Shown: positions 53,023 through 61,689 of the stretch, one piece after another
Layout of the letters: each line of letters opens with the position of its first letter
How positions within the stretch are numbered: position 1 is the stretch's first letter
NCBI RefSeq assembly: GCF_018885265.1
Contig: NZ_CP076538.1
Location: 2,330,001 to 2,394,000, forward strand
Direction: 5' to 3'
Source: Amycolatopsis aidingensis
GTDB taxonomy: Bacteria; Actinomycetota; Actinomycetes; Mycobacteriales; Pseudonocardiaceae
Length of the DNA stretch: 64,000 bases
Position numbers and translations under genes: made by a program
The notes under the pieces: model-generated
What the model was told of the DNA's origin: nothing
Database searches by the model: none
What the model saw: only the letters and a program-made list of their open reading frames with translations

Positions 53023-54219
53023 TCACAGCACGGAAAGGCCGCGATCGAGGGAGGTGAGCAGGGTGTTGCCGGTGGCTCCGACCAGGAAGGTGTCCTCCAC
53101 CTGCACCGCACCGAAACCGAACTCGTGGTACGGGGTCTCGATGTTCAGCACGGTGTTCTCCTCCAGCAGGTCCTCGACCCCTGGAGCCAGGCCCACCCGG
53201 TCGTACAACCCGGCGCCGATCCCGTGGCCGACGTTCTGCCTGCGGTAGTGCGGAACGCCCGACTCGCGCACGGTCTGCACGGTGCGCTGGAAGACCTCCT
53301 TGCCCGGCATACCAGGGCGGGCCTCGCGCAGCGCGTGCTCCTGGCCGGCCAGCATGGCGGCGTGGTAACGCACCAGCTTGTCCGCGGGCTCGCCCCAGCT
53401 GAACACCCTGGACAGATCGGACCAGTAGCCCTCCAGCACGCAGCCGACGTCGAACCAGATGGCCTCGCCGCGGCGCAGCGGCCGCGTGCCGGGCGCGGTC
53501 TGGCCCGCGACGGCGGAGCGGCCGAACTTGATCAGGGTGAACCGGGGCCGTCCACCTTCCCCTGCGACCGTGCGATCGAACTCGCGCACCAGGTCCCGTT
53601 CGGTCACCCCGGGCCCGACGATCGCCGTCGCGGCCTCGATCCCCCTTTCGGTGAGCGCGGCCGAGGCGGCCAGCCGCCGGATCTCCTCCGGCGTCTTGAC
53701 CTTCCGTGCCCAGCCGAAGATGTCCGCCCCGGGGCGGAACTCCGCCGCGGGCAGTGCCTCGGCCAGCGTCGCGGTCAGCCCGGCCGCGGCCCCGTGTTCG
53801 TCGATGGCGACCCTGGCCGCGCCGAGCCCGGCCGCGCGCAGCGCCTGCGCGAGCGCGTCGGCGGGCGCCGCCGCGAACGCGGGCGCGGATTCCGCCTGCC
53901 ACAGCAACCGCTCGTCCTCGCTCAGCTCGGCCCCGGCCGGATACTCGCGATAGAAATACCCGAAACCACGCGCGCTCGCCAGCCGCGGCAGGGCGTCCAT
54001 GGCCTGGTCCAGTTCGCCGCGCGCGGCGACGAAATGCGGCTGCGCCAGGCGATCCCTTGTCACCACTGCGTAGCACTGCGCGGCCGGTGCGCCAAGGCTC
54101 AGCGAGAGGCTGGTGATGCCGGTGAGATAGCAGACGTTCGGCAGGCTCGTCGCGACGAGCCCATCCACCCCCAGCTCGTCCATCCGCAGGGCGAGCCGCT
54201 CGATATTGGCCAGGGTCAT
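53023..54219 (-). CDS. M24-family metallopeptidase (Xaa-Pro aminopeptidase/creatinase-like)
   Basis: 398 residues from ATG 54219. N-terminal creatinase-like domain with LGVDGLVATSLPNVCYLTG near 16-34, then the pita-bread catalytic domain. All five metal ligands are visible: Asp in FDVGCVLEGYWSD (two), His in NVGHGIGAGL, Glu in LNIETPYHEFG and Glu in VQVEDTFLV. Such enzymes cleave an N-terminal residue next to proline or hydrolyse related amides. In an operon with an amide ligase and a CysK-like enzyme it might remove an amino-acid mask from the product, but a housekeeping peptidase cannot be excluded. Confidence 0.88.
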   Translation of the reverse strand: MTLANIERLALRMDELGVDGLVATSLPNVCYLTGITSLSLSLGAPAAQCYAVVTRDRLAQPHFVAARGELDQAMDALPRLASARGFGYFYREYPAGAELSEDERLLWQAESAPAFAAAPADALAQALRAAGLGAARVAIDEHGAAAGLTATLAEALPAAEFRPGADIFGWARKVKTPEEIRRLAASAALTERGIEAATAIVGPGVTERDLVREFDRTVAGEGGRPRFTLIKFGRSAVAGQTAPGTRPLRRGEAIWFDVGCVLEGYWSDLSRVFSWGEPADKLVRYHAAMLAGQEHALREARPGMPGKEVFQRTVQTVRESGVPHYRRQNVGHGIGAGLYDRVGLAPGVEDLLEENTVLNIETPYHEFGFGAVQVEDTFLVGATGNTLLTSLDRGLSVL

Positions 54220-54241
54220 GCGGTTTTCTGCCCCTTTCCTT

Positions 54242-55324
54242 TCACCTGCTTCCGGCGAGGTCTCCGGTGAGCTCGGGGGTGCGCGCCACCGCGGCGGTGC
54301 TCGGCTGCCGGGCCAGCGCGACCAGGCGGTCGACGGTCCGTAGCCCGGCTTCCTCGATCCGCTCCAGCAGCCCCTTGCTCCGTAGCCAGTCGTCGTCGAA
54401 GGTCTCCTCCAGGTAGTTGACCCCGTCGTCCGGGGCCAGCACCACGATCCGGCTGCCAGGGTGGTGATGCGCGTGGTGCAGGGCGCCGAACACCGCCGCC
54501 CCTGCCGACTCGCCGACCAGCAGCCCCTCGCTGCTGGCCAGCAGCCGGGTCGTCGCGATGCCCTCGTGGTCGGCGACCAGGTGTACCCGGTCCACCACAT
54601 CGAGATCGAGGCACCGCGGCTGCCACTGCAGCCCGAGTCCCCTGATCCGGCTCGGTCCCGGCGTCGCCCACTGGGAGAACGGGTAGCCGAAGGTCGCCGA
54701 GCATTCGGCGTCCACCCCGACGGTGACGACCTCGGGGAGCGCGCGTTTCACCGTCCGGGAGATCCCGCTGATGTGCCCGCCGGTGCCGACCGCGGTGACC
54801 AGGGCGTCGAACCGGGGGATCTCGCTGAGCAGCTCGCGCGCGGTCTGCTCCGCGTGCGCGCGGGGATTGTCCAGGTTGTTGTACTGATCCGGCCAGAACG
54901 ACCGGGGCGTCTCGGCGAGCAACTGCTGGACCCGCTCGATCCGCGGTCCCTGGTACCAGCCGTGCTCGTCCGGGGTGTCCACCAGGTCGAGCTCAGCGCC
55001 GAGCGCCGAGGCGTAGCGCAGCATCGACGGCGGTGCCTTCGGATCGACCACGAGGACGACCCGGTATCCGCGGGCCACCCCGATCAGCGCCAGCGCCTTG
55101 CCGACGTTACCCGAGGTCGACTCGATGATCGTGCCACCCGGTTGCAGCCTGCCGTCCAGCTCCGCGTGGGTGATCATGGACAGCACGGCGCGGTCCTTGA
55201 TACTTCCGCCCGGGTTGAACGACTCCAGCTTGATCAGGATCTCCGCCCCGTTTCCGACCGACATTCGGCGTAGCCGGACCACCGGCGTATCGCCGATCGT
55301 GTCGAGGACGCTGTCGCAAATCAT
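54242..55324 (-). CDS. Cysteine-synthase-family PLP enzyme (CysK/SbnA-like)
   Basis: 360 residues from ATG 55324. Fold-type-II signature with the PLP Lys in FNPGGSIKDRAV near 33-44, ESTSGNVGKALALIG near 72-86, and the phosphate-binding GTGGHISGISR near 180. It is longer than plain CysK, and the C-terminal 60 residues are extra helices. It should catalyse beta-replacement on O-acetyl- or O-phosphoserine; SbnA-type relatives make diaminopropionate precursors. It lies between the second amide ligase and an M24 peptidase (gaps of 47 and 22 bp), so it may supply a non-standard amino acid for the amide ligase. Cysteine formation remains possible. Confidence 0.85.
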   Translation of the reverse strand: MICDSVLDTIGDTPVVRLRRMSVGNGAEILIKLESFNPGGSIKDRAVLSMITHAELDGRLQPGGTIIESTSGNVGKALALIGVARGYRVVLVVDPKAPPSMLRYASALGAELDLVDTPDEHGWYQGPRIERVQQLLAETPRSFWPDQYNNLDNPRAHAEQTARELLSEIPRFDALVTAVGTGGHISGISRTVKRALPEVVTVGVDAECSATFGYPFSQWATPGPSRIRGLGLQWQPRCLDLDVVDRVHLVADHEGIATTRLLASSEGLLVGESAGAAVFGALHHAHHHPGSRIVVLAPDDGVNYLEETFDDDWLRSKGLLERIEEAGLRTVDRLVALARQPSTAAVARTPELTGDLAGSR

Positions 55325-55371
55325 GGGTCCGGTCTCCGTATGTTGGGTTCGATGCGCGCGCTCAGTGCTTG

Positions 55372-57207
55372 TCACAGCGCGAGCCGGACGCGGTATTCCT
55401 CGAGCCAGAGGTTGAGCTGCAGAACCAGTTCCATATCGGCTCTGGTCATCCGGTTCCCGGCCGCCACGGCCGGTTCCCTTGCGATCTGGTCCGCGGCCTC
55501 GGTGTCGATCAGTGGCCGCACCGGCGCCTCCTGGTCGGCCAGTACGCGCACGAACTCCTCGTGCAACCGCCGAGGGTAGCCGGGATCGTGACTCACCGGT
55601 GTCGCACTGCGCGGCCGGTCCACCACCTCCGGCGGGAGCAGGTCCGCCACCGCGGCCCGCAGCAGCCCCTTCTCGATGCCGCGGTGTGCCTGCATCTCGG
55701 CCGGGATGTTGTAGGCGTACTGCAGCAGCTCCGGGTCGCTGATCGGGGAGCGGGCCTGTAGCCCCGCGGCGGCGAACATGGCGTAGTCACTGCGGAACAG
55801 GGTCAGCACGAGGTAGGAAACCGTCCGCATCTTCCGTTGCCATTCGTCCGCACCGGGCAGATGCTCCACCCGTCCGGTGATCTCGGCGTAGGCGTCCCGG
55901 TAGTAGGCGGGCAGGTCCAGCTTCCCGAGCAGCTCCTTGCTCAGCAGGCCGGTGCCGAAACCGTTCATCGCGCCGTGCCGCTGTGCCAGCGCGACCCAGG
56001 GGAAGGTCCCGGAGTCGACCAGCTCGCGGTCGTTCGACCAGTTCGCGCCGAGGAACGCGTTGTCCCCGCCGAACCCGGTCAGGATCACCTTGTTGCCCTG
56101 CGCGGCCACGTGCTGCAGGAAAAGGTGCTGCGCGGAGTCCATATCGTAGATGCGGGTCGGGCCGTCCAGCGCGCGCATGATGCCCAGCCGCACCGTCGGG
56201 CTCAGGGTGTCGGTCGCCGCCAGCGGCACCACGCTGTGCTCGGCCCCGATGTGCTCGGCCACCATGCGCGCGAACGGTGCGTCCTCGCTGCTGCGCATGA
56301 CATCCGGGCGGAACTCGCTGTCCTGGTAGTCGATCGTGCAGGTTCGCGGTGCACCGCCGCCGGTGCGGCGCAGTTGCGCCGCCGTCAACGCCGCCACCGA
56401 GGAGGAGTCGATGCCCCCGGAGAGCATGACCGTCAGCGCACCCGGATCGGCCGGCAGGGTCTTGCGTGTGCTTTCCTCCAGCATCGAACGGATCGTCGCG
56501 ATGGTGGTGGGCAGGTCGTCGGTATGCGGTTCGGTGCGCAGCGTCCAGTACCGCCTGCGGTCCCAGCCCGCGCGGCCGAACCGCGCGATCTGGGCCGGCT
56601 CGACCTCGCCGAAGCCGGAGAACAGCGGCCCCGGTGGCAGTGCGTGTGCCACCACCTCGCGCAGCCCTTCCAGGTCCACCACCGGCCGCACCTCGGGATG
56701 CGCGAGCAGGGTCTTGCGTTCCGATCCGAAGACCAGTCCGGTGCCGGTCTCGGTGTAGTACAGCGGCTGGCCGCCCATCGGGCCCCGAGCCAGCACCAGT
56801 TCCATGGCCCGCTCGTCCCACACCGCCAGCGCGAACGCCCCGGACAGCGCGGGAATGAAGTCGGTGCCCCAGCGCAGGTACGCCTTCGTGGCCAGCTCGG
56901 CCTGCGGGGTGTCCGCGCCGATGGCGGAGTCGAAGGAGTGCAGCCGCTGCCGTAGCTCCGGCAACCCGGTTGGCGCCCCGGCAAGGCAGGCGGCTACCTG
57001 CCGCCCGCCGACCTCCAGCACGAACGGCTGCCGCCCTTGCGCCTGTTCCGTGCGCAGCCCGCGATACCCCAGCGCCGCGGGCGCCGAGGTCCAGACCGCT
57101 TCCTCGTCCGGCCCCCGTGGTGCCAGGGTTGCCGTCAGTGTCCGGACGATCGGACGGTTCAGGGTGAGGTCGCGGGAGAAGTCGATCCAGCCGGCGATAC
57201 CGGACAT
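55372..57207 (-). CDS. Asparagine-synthetase-like amide ligase 2 (glutaminase Cys missing)
   Basis: 611 residues with an AAGGAAGG ribosome site. It begins MSGIAGWID, again Ser where the glutaminase needs Cys2. PP-loop VMLSGGIDSSSVAAL near 256-270. Several active-site neighbours differ from paralogue 1 (TGFGGDNAFLG instead of LGDAADGVFGG; SPISDPELLQYAYNIP), so the two probably have different substrates. Heads the - strand operon ligase-CysK-like-M24. Expected to adenylate a carboxylate and join it to an amine other than glutamine-derived ammonia. Confidence 0.88.
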   Translation of the reverse strand: MSGIAGWIDFSRDLTLNRPIVRTLTATLAPRGPDEEAVWTSAPAALGYRGLRTEQAQGRQPFVLEVGGRQVAACLAGAPTGLPELRQRLHSFDSAIGADTPQAELATKAYLRWGTDFIPALSGAFALAVWDERAMELVLARGPMGGQPLYYTETGTGLVFGSERKTLLAHPEVRPVVDLEGLREVVAHALPPGPLFSGFGEVEPAQIARFGRAGWDRRRYWTLRTEPHTDDLPTTIATIRSMLEESTRKTLPADPGALTVMLSGGIDSSSVAALTAAQLRRTGGGAPRTCTIDYQDSEFRPDVMRSSEDAPFARMVAEHIGAEHSVVPLAATDTLSPTVRLGIMRALDGPTRIYDMDSAQHLFLQHVAAQGNKVILTGFGGDNAFLGANWSNDRELVDSGTFPWVALAQRHGAMNGFGTGLLSKELLGKLDLPAYYRDAYAEITGRVEHLPGADEWQRKMRTVSYLVLTLFRSDYAMFAAAGLQARSPISDPELLQYAYNIPAEMQAHRGIEKGLLRAAVADLLPPEVVDRPRSATPVSHDPGYPRRLHEEFVRVLADQEAPVRPLIDTEAADQIAREPAVAAGNRMTRADMELVLQLNLWLEEYRVRLAL

Positions 57208-57301
57208 TGGCCTTCCTTTCCAGACGTTGCGGGGCTTTCGTGCCGGGTTCGGGCCTGGCCAGATCCTGCTTCCCGCCGATCGTGGCCGAATGGAGCGCCA
57301 C

Positions 57302-58312
57302 TCAGCCTGCGAACGAGTCGATGGCGGCCCGCGCCACTCGTAGCGCCTCCAGCCGACCCTCCACTGAGGACGCGTAAGGGCCGACGCACAGGGTGGTGAC
57401 GCCCGCGTCGGCGTAGGCCTTCATCCTGGCGGCGATCCGGTCGGCGGGACCCAGCAGTGCGATCTCGTCCACGAACTCGAACGGAACCGCGGCCGCCGCG
57501 CCCGCGGCATCGCCATCGGCATAGCGATCCTGGACCAGCGCGGCCTGGGCGCCCAGTCCCATCTCCGCCGCGATCCGGTAGTAGAAGTTCTCCTCGCGGT
57601 GGCCGAGGCTGAGGAAGTGCGCGACGTACCGGGTGATCGGCACGGCCAGCTCGCGCGGATCCGGTCCGATGGCCAGCGGTACGGTCAGCGTGAGCTCGAA
57701 GCCCTCCAGCGTGCGGCCGGCCAGCGCGCGCCCTGCGGCCAGCCGGGGCAGGGCCCTGGCGACCTGCTCGACGGAGTAGAACACGCCCACCCAGCCGTCG
57801 GCGATCTCGCCCGCCAGTTCGAGGTTCTTCGGCCCGACCGCGGCGAGCTGGATGGGCACCTCGCCCCGGTCCGCGATCCGGAACCCGGTGCCGGTCTCCG
57901 GCGAGCGCGGGAGGGTGTGATGCCGCCCATGGTAGCGGACCTCCTCGCCGCGCAGTGCCATCCGTACTATGTCGACGTACTCCCGGGTACGGCCCAGTGG
58001 CTGCTCGAAGGCCTGGCCGTACCAGTTGGTGGTGGCATAGGCGTTGGAGATCCCCAGCCCGAGGCGGAACCTGCCGCCGGACAACATGTTCAGGCTGCCC
58101 GCGCTCATCGCGGCCAGTACCGGGGTCCGGGCCGGGATCTGGCAGACCCCGGACAGCAGCCCGATATCCGTTGTCTGCCCGGCGATCCAGCCGAGCAGGC
58201 TGATGGCGTCCCTGAGCCCTTCCGGGGCAAGGGCCGTGGTGTAGCCGAGCCGCTCCGCCTCCTGCGCGAGCGGGAGCGCGCTGTCCGGGATCAGATTGAC
58301 GCCAAGGTCCAC
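57302..58312 (-). CDS. LLM-class (F420- or flavin-dependent) oxidoreductase of the polyketide cluster
   Basis: 336 residues from GTG 58312, chosen for the GGAGG ribosome site; a GTG at 58324 is the alternative. The protein begins VDLGVNLIPDSALPLAQEAERLGY, given here in parts VDLGVNLIPDS and AQEAERLGY. Luciferase-fold landmarks: MLSGGRFRLGLGISN near 95-109, GEVPIQLAAVGPKNLELAGEIADGW in the centre and GPADRIAARMKAYADAGVTTL near the end, as in F420-dependent reductases and hydroxylases. In aromatic pathways such enzymes reduce quinones or hydroxylate. Lies between the SARP gene and the amide-ligase operon. Confidence 0.85.
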   Translation of the reverse strand: MDLGVNLIPDSALPLAQEAERLGYTTALAPEGLRDAISLLGWIAGQTTDIGLLSGVCQIPARTPVLAAMSAGSLNMLSGGRFRLGLGISNAYATTNWYGQAFEQPLGRTREYVDIVRMALRGEEVRYHGRHHTLPRSPETGTGFRIADRGEVPIQLAAVGPKNLELAGEIADGWVGVFYSVEQVARALPRLAAGRALAGRTLEGFELTLTVPLAIGPDPRELAVPITRYVAHFLSLGHREENFYYRIAAEMGLGAQAALVQDRYADGDAAGAAAAVPFEFVDEIALLGPADRIAARMKAYADAGVTTLCVGPYASSVEGRLEALRVARAAIDSFAG

Positions 58313-58434
58313 GATCGCCTCCACGGGTCGGTTCCGCAACCGGAGAACACCGGCGCCACCAGCCTGTCCGCGCCCACTCGAGGCGGCGGCAGGTGTCACT
58401 GAACGCGGAATTGGGAGGCGCGCGGGAACCTCCC

Positions 58435-60306
58435 TCAGCCGACCTTGCCGAGGTTGTGCAGCCGGTGCCGCTGCCGGGAACGGTGGTGTTCCTGCTGGAG
58501 CTGCCGCCCGATCGTGCGTACCCCCGGCAGGAACCAGTACCGGAACTGATCGGGTTTCGCCTCGACCGGTTCGATCTCCAGCAGCCGGACCTCGGCCAGT
58601 TCCTCCAGCAGGGACTCGGTGCCGTGTTCGTCGAGACCGAGAGCATGTGCCGCGGTGGTGATGCTGAGGTAACCGGCGTCCATACCGGACACGGTCCGGA
58701 ACGCGGCCTTGGCGGGCTCCGGCATCAGCCGGTAGGTCCGCTCGACGCTCGGTCGCAGGTTCACCGGATCCGCACCGGTCTCCGGCGCCTTCGGCAGCTC
58801 CTCGTTCAGCCACCGCGTGGTGCGGCTGATCGACCAGTGCGGGCGCAGCTGGAGCCTGCCCGCGGCGGCGTGCAGTGCGACCGGCAGGCCGTCGCAGATC
58901 TGCACCAGTTCGTGTGCGGACTCGATATCGCGGGTCAGCCGCTGGGCACCGAGCACGTCGGCGAGCAGTTCGACCCCCTCGGAGATGCTGAGCGGCCGCA
59001 GGTCGACCACGGCGGTGTAGGGAACCGAGAGCCGTCTCCTGCCCGCGACCAGCAGCGCGCATCCCCGCCCACCTGGCCGCATGGTCAGCAACTGCTCGTT
59101 GTCGATCACGTCGTCGAGCACGATCAGCGCCTGATGGCAGGCGGTCCAGTCCCGGTAGACGCGTAGTCGTTCCTCGAACGAGGAGGGGATCTCGGCGGCC
59201 CGCATCCCGGTCTGCCGTAGCAGCGTCAGCAGCACCGTGCCGGACTCGATCGGCGTGCCGTCGTTGTCGAGTAACTGCGCGAACAGCTGTCCGTCCGGGT
59301 ACTGCTCCGCGAGCCTGCGGGCCACCTGCACGCACAGTGCCGACTTCCCGGATCCCGGCAGGCCGGTCACCACCACCGGTCTGCCATGGGTTGCCGGTGT
59401 GAGGATCGTGGTGGCTTCGTCGATCGCGGCTTTGCGCCCGACCAGCTCCAGCCCCTCCGATGCCAGCCGGCTCGGCGCACTGGGCCGGGCCGAGGTCCTG
59501 GCAGGATGGCTCCCGGGGGCAAGATCCAGGCTGCTGTCGGAGGTCAGCACGGCCCGGTGCAGGCGCTGGATATCCCGCGAGGGGTCGAGCCCGAGTTCGT
59601 TCGCCAGCACGACCCTGGTCTGCTGGTAGGCGTGCAGCGCCTCGGAGCGCCGCCCGGCGCGGTACAACGCCAGCATCAGCTTTCCCTGGAAACCCTCGTG
59701 GGTCGGTTCCTGGGCGACCAGTTTGGTCAGTTCGCTGAGCAGGCTGTGGTGCCTGCCGAGTTGAAGGTCGGCTTCGATTCGCAGTTCCAGGGTGCTCTTG
59801 CGCAGCTCTTCCAGCCGCAGCACCTCGGCTCCCAGTACCGGGCCCGGCTCCACGTTGACCAGTGCCGGGCCCCGCCACAGCGCCAGTGCCCCGGCCAGCG
59901 TGTCCGCGGCCTCCAGTACCTCCCCAGCCTCGAGATGGGCCCGCCCGCGCCGGGCGAGGGTCTCGAAGGTGTTCACATCGAGTGACTCCGGTGGAAGCGT
60001 GAGCATGTATCCGTTCGGAAAGGAATGCAAAGCCGGATGGTGTTCACCGAGCGAAGCCGAGCCGGCATGTTCGGGTGCTCGAAGTTTCAACAACTTGCGG
60101 AGTTGGTAAATGTAGGTATGCAGGGTGGTCGCCACGCTGGCGGGAGGTTTGTCCTCCCACAGCTCCTCGACGAGTTGCTCGTTGCGCACGACGCTGTTGG
60201 AGCGCATGACCAGCAAGCTCACGACTCGCTGTAACTTGGGGGCGGACGGCGTCGACACGACACCGCCCTCCACTATTTCCAACGGGCCTAGCACGGAAAC
60301 TTTCAC
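58435..60306 (-). CDS. SARP-family pathway activator (AfsR-like, with NTPase domain)
   Basis: 623 residues from GTG 60306 with a GGGAGG ribosome site. OmpR-type winged helix at 1-95 (KVSVLGPLEIV; LVEELWEDKPPASVATTLHTYI), bacterial transcriptional activation domain at about 97-245 (VNTFETLARRGRAHLEAGE; ALYRAGRRSEALHAYQQTR), then an NB-ARC-type NTPase with Walker A GLPGSGKSAL near 312 and Walker B ALIVLDDV. The C-terminal TPR region of AfsR itself is missing. SARPs activate antibiotic clusters by binding direct heptamer repeats near -35. Most likely the cluster-situated activator. Confidence 0.93.
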   Translation of the reverse strand: MKVSVLGPLEIVEGGVVSTPSAPKLQRVVSLLVMRSNSVVRNEQLVEELWEDKPPASVATTLHTYIYQLRKLLKLRAPEHAGSASLGEHHPALHSFPNGYMLTLPPESLDVNTFETLARRGRAHLEAGEVLEAADTLAGALALWRGPALVNVEPGPVLGAEVLRLEELRKSTLELRIEADLQLGRHHSLLSELTKLVAQEPTHEGFQGKLMLALYRAGRRSEALHAYQQTRVVLANELGLDPSRDIQRLHRAVLTSDSSLDLAPGSHPARTSARPSAPSRLASEGLELVGRKAAIDEATTILTPATHGRPVVVTGLPGSGKSALCVQVARRLAEQYPDGQLFAQLLDNDGTPIESGTVLLTLLRQTGMRAAEIPSSFEERLRVYRDWTACHQALIVLDDVIDNEQLLTMRPGGRGCALLVAGRRRLSVPYTAVVDLRPLSISEGVELLADVLGAQRLTRDIESAHELVQICDGLPVALHAAAGRLQLRPHWSISRTTRWLNEELPKAPETGADPVNLRPSVERTYRLMPEPAKAAFRTVSGMDAGYLSITTAAHALGLDEHGTESLLEELAEVRLLEIEPVEAKPDQFRYWFLPGVRTIGRQLQQEHHRSRQRHRLHNLGKVG

Positions 60307-60620
60307 GACAGCCGTTCCTCCCAGTTTAGGGCGGTCAGACGCCCGTATGGCCGGCCTTCGAGAGAGGCTGGCCGTGGCTACGTGGTCGGCTGCTCGACAG
60401 CCGGCAGTAATTTTCTACCAGATGGCTGAATTACAGCTGTATATGCGCTTTAACTGCGCTCGAGCGTCACTGAAAGCGCTGCTCCCGAACCTGGAGCACT
60501 CTAGGTGGTTGGTGCCTTGCTGGCCAACCGCTGATCAGGTTAATTGGCATGACGTTGGCTTGACGATAGTATGCGAGATCGGCTCGGTCGAAATATTCAT
60601 CGTCCGATGACATTGTCGTC
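60307..60620. other. AT-richer intergenic stretch with SARP promoter
   Basis: 314 bp between the SARP gene and the unidentified gene upstream. Between about 60400 and 60610 the GC content falls to roughly 50% against about 70% around it. It contains the 48-codon ORF described separately, the AT-rich runs AGTAATTTTCTACC and AAATATTCAT, and presumably the SARP promoter. No further gene is supported. Confidence 0.5.
60467..60613 (-). CDS. Possible 48-residue protein in AT-richer DNA
   Basis: ATG 60613 to TGA 60467. The start is 8 bp after the stop of the upstream gene and GGAGG lies 12 bp before it, inside the end of that gene, which suggests coupling. Residues include an acidic start (MSSDDEYFDRADLAYYRQ), then NVMPINLISGW and a basic tail. 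Codons use A/T at third positions far more than any neighbour, so it is either a recently acquired or regulatory micro-ORF or a chance frame. Not recognised. Confidence 0.35.
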   Translation of the reverse strand: MSSDDEYFDRADLAYYRQANVMPINLISGWPARHQPPRVLQVREQRFQ

Positions 60621-61439
60621 TCAGTCCTCCCCGGTGCGGCGCCGCGGCGAGCGCGTCGGACCGAGCGTTCTGCACATCGGCATGAACCACCGGCCCCGGT
60701 ACAGCCAGAAGGTGGCCTCGACGGCGGTCCCGAGCCCCGCACTCAGCCGGGCACCGTGTCCCGCGAGGTAGCGCACAGTGTAGTAGCTGAGTACCGATTC
60801 GTGCTGTTCGGCGCCGGGGACAGGGACGACCCGGGTACCCACTTCATCGGCCACGAGTGCGGTCGGTTTGCGGGTGACGCGTTCGTTCAGTACCCGGCGG
60901 TCGGCCCCGCGCAGCAGTGCCTCGTCGAAATACACCGGTTCCGCGCCTTCTTCGTACAGTCCACGGCATGCCCGCACGCGTATCCGCGATATGCCGTGGT
61001 TGACGGCGACCAGCGCGGTGGCCTCGGCAGGCAAGGCACGCTGAAAACACAGGGACAGCCGATCGTCGAGCGAACCAGCACGCTCGGCCAGCCGGACCAG
61101 TTCTACTGTGCTCTCTTCGGCGGCGTCGCGGGATATGTTGGTGAAGCTGACGTCCAGTTTCCGGTCGTTCGATCCGGGGACCGACACCCGCCCGGAGACG
61201 GTGATCCGGTCCGGTAGCTGATCGATCCACTCGAAACTCCGGCGGCGTAGCCATTCTCTCCTTGGCCCGCTCACCACCAGCGTGTCGGGGACCGGCAGGC
61301 TGAGCTGACGCCGGGCCGCGGCGAGTGTCGCGTGGTCGATGCCGGCGAGATCGGGGCGCAGGCACCGGGGGTCGCGGAGAGACAGTACGTAAAGTTCGTT
61401 CCCTGCCGGTGGCTGCCAAGGAATCAGCACAACTGTCAC
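60621..61439 (-). CDS. Protein of unknown function next to the SARP gene
   Basis: 272 residues if begun at GTG 61439; an in-frame TTG at 61469 would add ten. The GTG is preferred because it begins a clean first strand (TVVLIPWQPPAGNELYVLSL). No signal peptide or membrane segment. Mixed alpha/beta composition, a VTRKPTALVADEVGTRVVPV segment and a C-terminal YLAGHGARLSAGLG then ATFWLYRGRWFMPMCRTLG. I recognise no family. It runs toward the SARP gene and may be the first gene of that unit; divergent from a histidine kinase. A regulatory accessory role is only a guess. Confidence 0.6.
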   Translation of the reverse strand: MTVVLIPWQPPAGNELYVLSLRDPRCLRPDLAGIDHATLAAARRQLSLPVPDTLVVSGPRREWLRRRSFEWIDQLPDRITVSGRVSVPGSNDRKLDVSFTNISRDAAEESTVELVRLAERAGSLDDRLSLCFQRALPAEATALVAVNHGISRIRVRACRGLYEEGAEPVYFDEALLRGADRRVLNERVTRKPTALVADEVGTRVVPVPGAEQHESVLSYYTVRYLAGHGARLSAGLGTAVEATFWLYRGRWFMPMCRTLGPTRSPRRRTGED

Positions 61440-61537
61440 CGTTCTCAGCGGGGGAAACACAGGGTGCAAACCTTCATCGTTGTCCTATCGTCGTGACCAA
61501 TCGTCTGGACAGATCCGGGGACAATGCGTCCGACCCT

Positions 61538-61550
61538 ACGCACGGTGCGT
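61538..61550. promoter_or_regulatory. Short palindrome in divergent intergenic region
   Basis: ACGCAC-G-GTGCGT, perfect over 13 bp, midway between the unidentified - strand gene and the histidine kinase. The same gap also has the 11-bp direct repeat ATCGTCGTGAC at 61487-61497 and 61568-61578, flanking the palindrome. Possible response-regulator or repressor sites; no partner is identified. Confidence 0.3.
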
Positions 61551-61689
61551 GGCGGCGTCGTCGGCTCATCGTCGTGACTTCGGATCGACTCCTGCCGTAG
61601 CCGGTCACCCGTGGCGATCAACGGAATGCGACGGCAGGCGTCCACCGTGAGCGGTCGTGTACCCCGCCGAGGGTGGATACGCTGCGGGA

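Noticed and set aside
55361..55373. Third copy of the duplicated leader (CTCAGTGCTTGTC matches copy A exactly)
   Set aside because: Only 13 bp match and the sequence then is the coding end of amide ligase 2; no 19-residue ORF. Treated as chance.
60125..60610. A 161-codon + strand frame across the SARP start and the AT-richer stretch
   Set aside because: It begins inside the SARP gene in antisense and has no ribosome site or family features.
61444..61476. A 10-codon ORF (MKVCTLCFPR) overlapping the alternative start of the unidentified gene
   Set aside because: Two Cys codons resemble a leader peptide, but there is no ribosome site and only one copy, so chance is likely.
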